A DNA stretch of 64,000 bases from Branchiostoma floridae (lineage: Eukaryota; Chordata; Leptocardii; Amphioxiformes; Branchiostomatidae). Below the pieces are notes generated by a model. It was not told the origin of the DNA and did not search any database. It saw nothing but the letters and a program-made list of their open reading frames with translations. This document shows, one piece after another, positions 59,001 through 64,000 of the stretch. The stretch is taken from positions 2,104,761-2,168,760 of the forward strand of contig NC_049987.1 of NCBI RefSeq assembly GCF_000003815.2, in the 5' to 3' direction. Every line of letters starts with the position of its first letter. Within the stretch, counting starts at the first letter, position 1. A program made the translations under genes and the position numbers.

Positions 59001-59890
59001 GGGACGACCTGGCCTTTCATGCCGTAAAAGATCTTGAGGTTAACCGTTCCTACGTATACTGATGTATTACATTATACAGATGGTCTGAAATGCCCTGTAG
59101 TAGTGTAGTATTGTAGTAAGTCTTACCGCTACAATGGTATCGGGGTACACCGCTGCTCACGTACGGGGCGACCTGGCCTTTCATGCCGTAAAAGATATTG
59201 AGGTTGACCGTTCCTACTGATGTATCACATTATACAGATGGTCTGAAATGCCCTGTAGTAGTGTAGTATTGTAGTAGGTCTTGCCGCTACGAGGGTAGCG
59301 GGGCACGCCACTGCTGGTGTACGGGACGACCTGGCCTTTCATGCCGTAAAAGATATTGAGGTTAACCGTTCCTACTGATGTATTACATTATACAGATGGT
59401 CTGAAATGCCCTGTAGTAGTGTAGTATTGTAGTAGGTCTACCGCTACAAAGGTATCGGGGCATGCCACTTCTCGTGTACGGGACGACCTGGGCTTTCCGC
59501 CGTAGAAGATATTGTGGTTGATCGTTTCGACTGGTGTGACATTATACGGATGGTCTAAAATGCCCTGTAGTATTTTAGTATTGTAGTAGGTCTTGCCGCT
59601 ACAAGGGTATCGGTGTATGCCACTTCTTATGTACGGGACGACCTGGCCTTTCAGCCGTGGAAGATGTTGTGGTTGATCGTTTTGACTGGTTTGACATTAT
59701 ACGGATGGTCTAAAATGTTCTGTAGTATTGTAGTAGGTCTTGCCGCTGTAAGGCTAGCGGGGCATGCCACTTCTCGTGTACGGGACGACCTGGTGTTTCA
59801 GCCGTAGAAGATATTGTGGTTGGTCGTTTCGACTGGTGTGACATCATACGGATGGTCTAAAATGTCTTGTAGTATTGTTGTAGGCCTTGG
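56051..59890 (+). repeat. ~158-bp satellite array, left arm (~24 copies)
   Basis: The unit contains cctactgatgtattacatta, tacagatggtctgaaatgcc, ctgtagtagtgtagtattg, gccgctacgagggtagcggg, gtgtacgggacgacctggcc and tttcatgccgtaaaagat. Landmark spacing is 155-158 bp. Variants differ at gaggctagcggggtacaccg and acaatggtatcggggtacac; they recur at 1,109 and 1,269 bp, about 7 and 8 units, showing segmental duplication inside the array. The outer and inner edge monomers are the most diverged. Confidence 0.93.
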
Positions 59891-62455
59891 GTAGCGGTCA
59901 CACTGTTCACGTACGTATTCTATTAGGTCAGTGACATTAACTTTGTTACGTTAGGGCCCGTAAAAAGAAATGACTCTTTGACTAGTCATTTCTGCCTTTT
60001 ATATCAATTATATAATCCAAAATCAGTGTTTTGTTTAATCCTGTAATGACTACCGTAGGGGTTGAACATTCGCACCATAATTAATTATATTTCTTTGCAT
60101 GGCGTATTAAGAAGGAACAAGAAAAATGTAGCGTTGTGTTAATGGAAAATGTCATATTTTTCTGTTGTACTTTAAATGTTTAAATGTTATTGTCCCATGT
60201 CTTCGCACGTAGACTGAAATTAGTATCCAATTGGCAAGAACGCACGATTGCCCAGATCATTAGAAAAAAACTTCCAATTTGTATCACAAGGCAGAAAGCA
60301 GTCTTCGAATGTCATGTTGCGTTCGAGTCTTAAAAAGTTCTTTCATCCTACGAGTGTTTCAATATACGGTACCTTTTTATTTGCAACCTAAGTTCCCATA
60401 ATGATATCTAAGACCAAGGATCCTGCGTGTAATAAAACATTGGATTTACACAATTCACAATTGACTTGGATCACTGACGTTCTGTTTAAAATACGTCTGA
60501 CGTTTTACCATGTCGGAATAATCCTTCATATGTTCTCAACATTTGCTCGATACTTTGGTATCACTGTAGAGTACCATACATAGATAGAAATCCTCTGTTT
60601 CATTTATTGAAAAGTAACACTTTTCAGTATTGTCGATGGGATACGAATGCATGTAATATGCAAAGTTTAACATGTCTGACGGATAAACCGTTACCTGAAA
60701 GCACATGTACATGCGCAGCTCCAAGTTTATATGTGGGTTATGGAAACCAGTCTTATTTCTATCGACGGGCTTTCACAAGAAAAAAAATACAAACACATTA
60801 TATGTTTTCGCACTGTTATTGATATCTAGACACGCCGTTGCAATAGGTTCTATATTCNNNNNNNNNNNNNNNNNNNNNNNNNNNNNNNNNNNNNNNNNNN
60901 NNNNNNNNNNNNNNNNNNNNNNNNNNNNNNNNNNNNNNNNNNNNNNNNNNNNNNNNNNNNNNNNNNNNNNNNNNNNNNNNNNNNNNNNNNNNNNNNNNNN
61001 NNNNNNNNNNNNNNNNNNNNNNNNNNNNNNNNNNNNNNNNNNNNNNNNNNNNNNNNNNNNNNNNNNNNNNCCAGCCAAACAGCAGTAGCACGGTCCCAAG
61101 TTTATTCTACTTCAAAATGTTTATTTTTAGAGATCATCCTCTTACCGTTTTCTCGGCCCATTGTATGTTTTCATTTTTATCTACCCGATCACATTAAACG
61201 GGGGTTGAAGACATACGAACATCGATCGATGGACGTATTACTGTCCAAAACTGTCATTTAGAGATCCAAGACCCATCCGCCGATCGATTTCGTGCTCTGT
61301 GACAAGGAATTTCGTGGGAATTATGAATGCATACCTACAGAAATCATTTTTGAATTATTGATAATGAAGATGAAATTAACTTTCATCCATAGAAGATACA
61401 ATTTTGAAGTGTTCATTCAGTAACATTACCCCTGAAGATGACATCTGAAATATATGTCATATATCGCTCAGAAAATATTAGCTCAATATTGAAAGGCTGT
61501 ATATAATCAAAAGTCACTGCATGAAAAAAAAGAGGTTGATCGGAAGATGGGGTCGACCAAAACGGCTCATACTTGGAGTGTGAGATAGGTATGTAAAACT
61601 ATAAACAGCCATGTAATTAAAACCCTCAAGCTATGTCTACCTACGCTATAAGGTTATGTGTGTTTGTGAGTGTGTGTATGTGTAGAAGACCAGCATTACT
61701 CAAGAATGCCCGGATGGACTGTATTGATATTTGGTACGTGGGTCGGTCTTTATTAGATCTTGAAACGATTCGATTTTGGGCCGGTTTGTTTTGGTTCTAC
61801 AGCGGAACTTCCTGGTTTGATATCTCGAGTTCTGGACGTGCAATGGTCGTGATTTTTGTGAGCTCTTAAAGACCGGGAGTAAGTGGTTTAGGTTTTGCAT
61901 TCTAGCGGCTGCTGGAACCGTGTGTCAGACATTGAAAGGGAATGTCTCAGGAAGGGTTTGACGAATCGTCATGATTTTTAGTATAATCCTATTTGCATAA
62001 TCACTGAAGGAATTTTATAAACCCACTCCGTTCAATGATATTTCTGATAAAGATACGAGTTTTAGCATGGGTTTGTTTGTTTTTGATAACTAAGAAAATG
62101 GAGACTAAGCACCGATAATTAAAGGGTGTGTGCTCATCATCATGTGCCAAAGGCAGTTGACAGAAGCAATTAACACAGAATTTTCATCTCTCTAAATCCC
62201 AGTCATTTTAAAAGGTCCTTACCTCCAACCAGTAAGCTTGATGGCTGGTTTTACCTTTGCTATAAAGAAAGACACATGATGATTTGACAACAACCATTGT
62301 TTAATTAGAACACATTTAACATAAGCCGTCACAGTTAAGAAGACTTTATGGATATTTTTCGGGTTTGAATCATGATACAAGGTAAAATCTTACATTCGGT
62401 GGCAGGTTCATGGTCATTTTTGTGTGTGTAGCATCATGAAAACCATGCATAATTG
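59891..62455. other. Spacer between inverted satellite arms, no gene seen
   Basis: About 2.56 kb including the 213-N gap. Several 60-80-codon frames exist but none shows a domain, splice pattern or transposase motif. The sequence is AT-rich, unlike the GC-richer satellite. Confidence 0.5.
60858..61070. other. 213-N assembly gap in the spacer
   Basis: The only gap not of 100 N, so its size may be an estimate from paired reads. Confidence 0.9.
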
Positions 62456-63720
62456 TCAACCTCAATATCTTTTACGGCATGAAAGGCCAGGTCGTCCCGT
62501 ACACCAGCAGTATCGTGCCCCGCTACCCTCGTAGCGGCAAGACCTACTACAATACTACACTACTACAGGGCATTTCAGACCATCTGTATAATGTAATACA
62601 TCAGTAGGAACGGTCAACCTCAATATCTTTTATGGCATGAAAGGCCAGGTCGTCCCGTACACCAGCAGTGGCGTGCCCCGCTACCCTCGTAGCGGCAAGA
62701 CCTACTACAATACTACACTACTACAGGGCATTTCAGACCATCTGTATAATGTAATACATCAGTAGGAACGGTTAACCTCAATATCTTTTACGGCATGAAA
62801 GGCCAGGTCGTCCCGTACACCAGCAGTGGCGTGCCCCGCTACCCTCGTAGCGGCAAGACCTACTACAATACTACACTACTACATGTACAGGGCATTACAG
62901 ACCATCTGTATAATGTAATACATCAGTAGGAACGGTCAACCTCAATATCTTTTACGGCATGAAAGGCCAGGTCGTCCCGTACACCAGCAGTGGCGTGCCC
63001 CGCTACCCTCGTAGCGGCAAGACCTACTACAATACTACACTACTACAGGGCATTTCAGACCATCTGTATAATGTAATACATCAGTAGGAACGGTTAACCT
63101 CAATATTTTTTAGGGCATGAAAGGCCAGGTCGTACCGTACACCAGCAGTGGCGTGCCCCGCTACCCTTGTAGCGGCAAGACCTACTACAATACTACACTA
63201 CTACAGGGCATTTCAGACCATACGTATAATGTAATACATCAGTAGGAACGGTCAACCTCAATATCTTTTACGGCATGAAAGGCCAGGTCGTCCCGTACAC
63301 CAGCAGTGGCGTGCCCCGCTACCCTCGTAGCGGCAAGACCTACTACAATACTACACTACTACAGGGCATTTCAGACCATCTGTATAATGTAATACATCAG
63401 TAGGAACGGTTAACCTCAAGATCTTTTACGGCATGAAAGGCCAGGTCACCCCGTGCGTGAGCAGCGGTGTACCCCGCTAGCCTCACAGCGGCAAGATCTA
63501 CTACAATACTACAGGGCATTTTAGACCATCCGTATATACGGTATAATGTCACACCAGTCGAAACGATCGACCACAATATCATCTACGGCGGAATGCCCAG
63601 GTCATCCCGCACACGAGCAGTGGCATGCCCCGATACCCTTGTAGCGGCAAGACCTGCTACAATACTACAGGGCATTTCAGATCATATGTATAGTGTAATA
63701 CACCAGTAGGAACGGTCATG
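62456..63720 (-). repeat. ~158-bp satellite array, right arm (inverted, ~8 copies)
   Basis: The same unit as the left arm in reverse complement (atcttttacggcatgaaagg, ccaggtcgtcccgtacacca, cagaccatctgtataatgta). The three outermost monomers (63430-63720) carry the same variants in mirrored order as the outermost left-arm monomers at 56050-56350, for example cggtgtaccccgctagcctc at 63466 against gaggctagcggggtacaccg at 56295. Confidence 0.92.
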
Positions 63721-64000
63721 CACAACATCTTATACGCGATGATGCGCCTTTCACATGTACTGCGCGATCGGGCATGTACCTTGATAGGCCCCGCATTCCT
63801 GGACGCGCTTGCTGACAATGTCGTGACGTTATCGACGCGTACATAGTGATGATGCGGCGTACACATGGACAGCGCGATCGGGCATGGCCCCGACAGGCCC
63901 CCGCATCCCTGGCTGCGCTTGCCGACAATTTCGTGACGTTATCGACGCGCATATCGTGATGATGCAGCGTACACATGGACGGCGCGATCGGGCACGGGCC
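63721..64000 (-). repeat. 111-bp tandem repeat, right arm (inverted), cut by window end
   Basis: Reverse-complement copies of the left-arm 111-bp unit (ctgcgcttgccgacaatttc, gtgacgttatcgacgcg). At least two and a half units are seen before the window ends. Confidence 0.88.

Noticed and set aside
56051-59890. CRISPR-like array
   Set aside because: Regular repeats, but the whole 158-bp unit is conserved without unique spacers, and the genome is animal.

Overview
This window is animal nuclear DNA. It has many short exons with GT–AG introns, an EMI/EGF/NIDO/AMOP/VWD transmembrane protein, a stand-alone NHL-propeller gene, a WDR17 orthologue with a vertebrate-like exon structure, tRNA-derived SINEs and a dense load of small DNA transposons. 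This mix fits an invertebrate deuterostome best, most likely a cephalochordate (amphioxus, Branchiostoma). That assignment is inference from gene and repeat style; no marker gene settles it. Six N-gaps are present: five are exactly 100 N, so their true size is unknown, and one is 213 N.

Left part (1-13.5 kb). A CRE-rich ~85-bp minisatellite (1-300) is followed by the C-terminal half of WDR17 on the minus strand (593-9206, 13 exons, one running into a gap). Its 5' WD40 exons are absent: a 5'-truncated LINE (9512-11495), a gap, and an isolated 2-kb contig with two fibronectin-III exons (11816-13445, minus) stand where they should be. That contig also carries an internally deleted mariner element (12323-12900).

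Middle-left (14-25.3 kb, plus strand). A complete seven-exon gene (19492-25218) encodes a 265-aa secreted PEBP-family protein with a predicted GPI-anchor signal. A broken tandem copy of its last three exons (14154-15746) lies upstream. A separate minus-strand gene (25907-29326) encodes a 327-aa NHL-repeat protein.

Centre (30.7-54.4 kb, minus strand). A 29-exon gene gives one continuous frame of 1,465 codons: signal peptide, EMI domain, four EGF, NIDO, AMOP, VWD with a GDPH motif, an Ig/cadherin-like region, six or seven EGF modules, a Thr-rich stalk, one membrane helix and a 39-residue tail. The order resembles a MUC4-type membrane mucin extended at its N-terminus by EMI and EGF domains. Its introns are full of TTAA-flanked (piggyBac-type) and TA-flanked (mariner/pogo-type) MITEs and SINEs.

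Right end (55-64 kb). There is no recognisable gene. A TTAA-flanked MITE is followed by a very large inverted structure. The left arm is 111-bp repeats, then ~24 copies of a ~158-bp satellite; a 2.5-kb spacer follows; the right arm has the same two satellites in reverse order and orientation, cut by the window end. It resembles a foldback-type element or an inverted duplication.

The genes do not form an operon or an obvious pathway. Two neighbours, the GPI-anchored PEBP-like protein and the membrane mucin-like protein, are both predicted cell-surface proteins.
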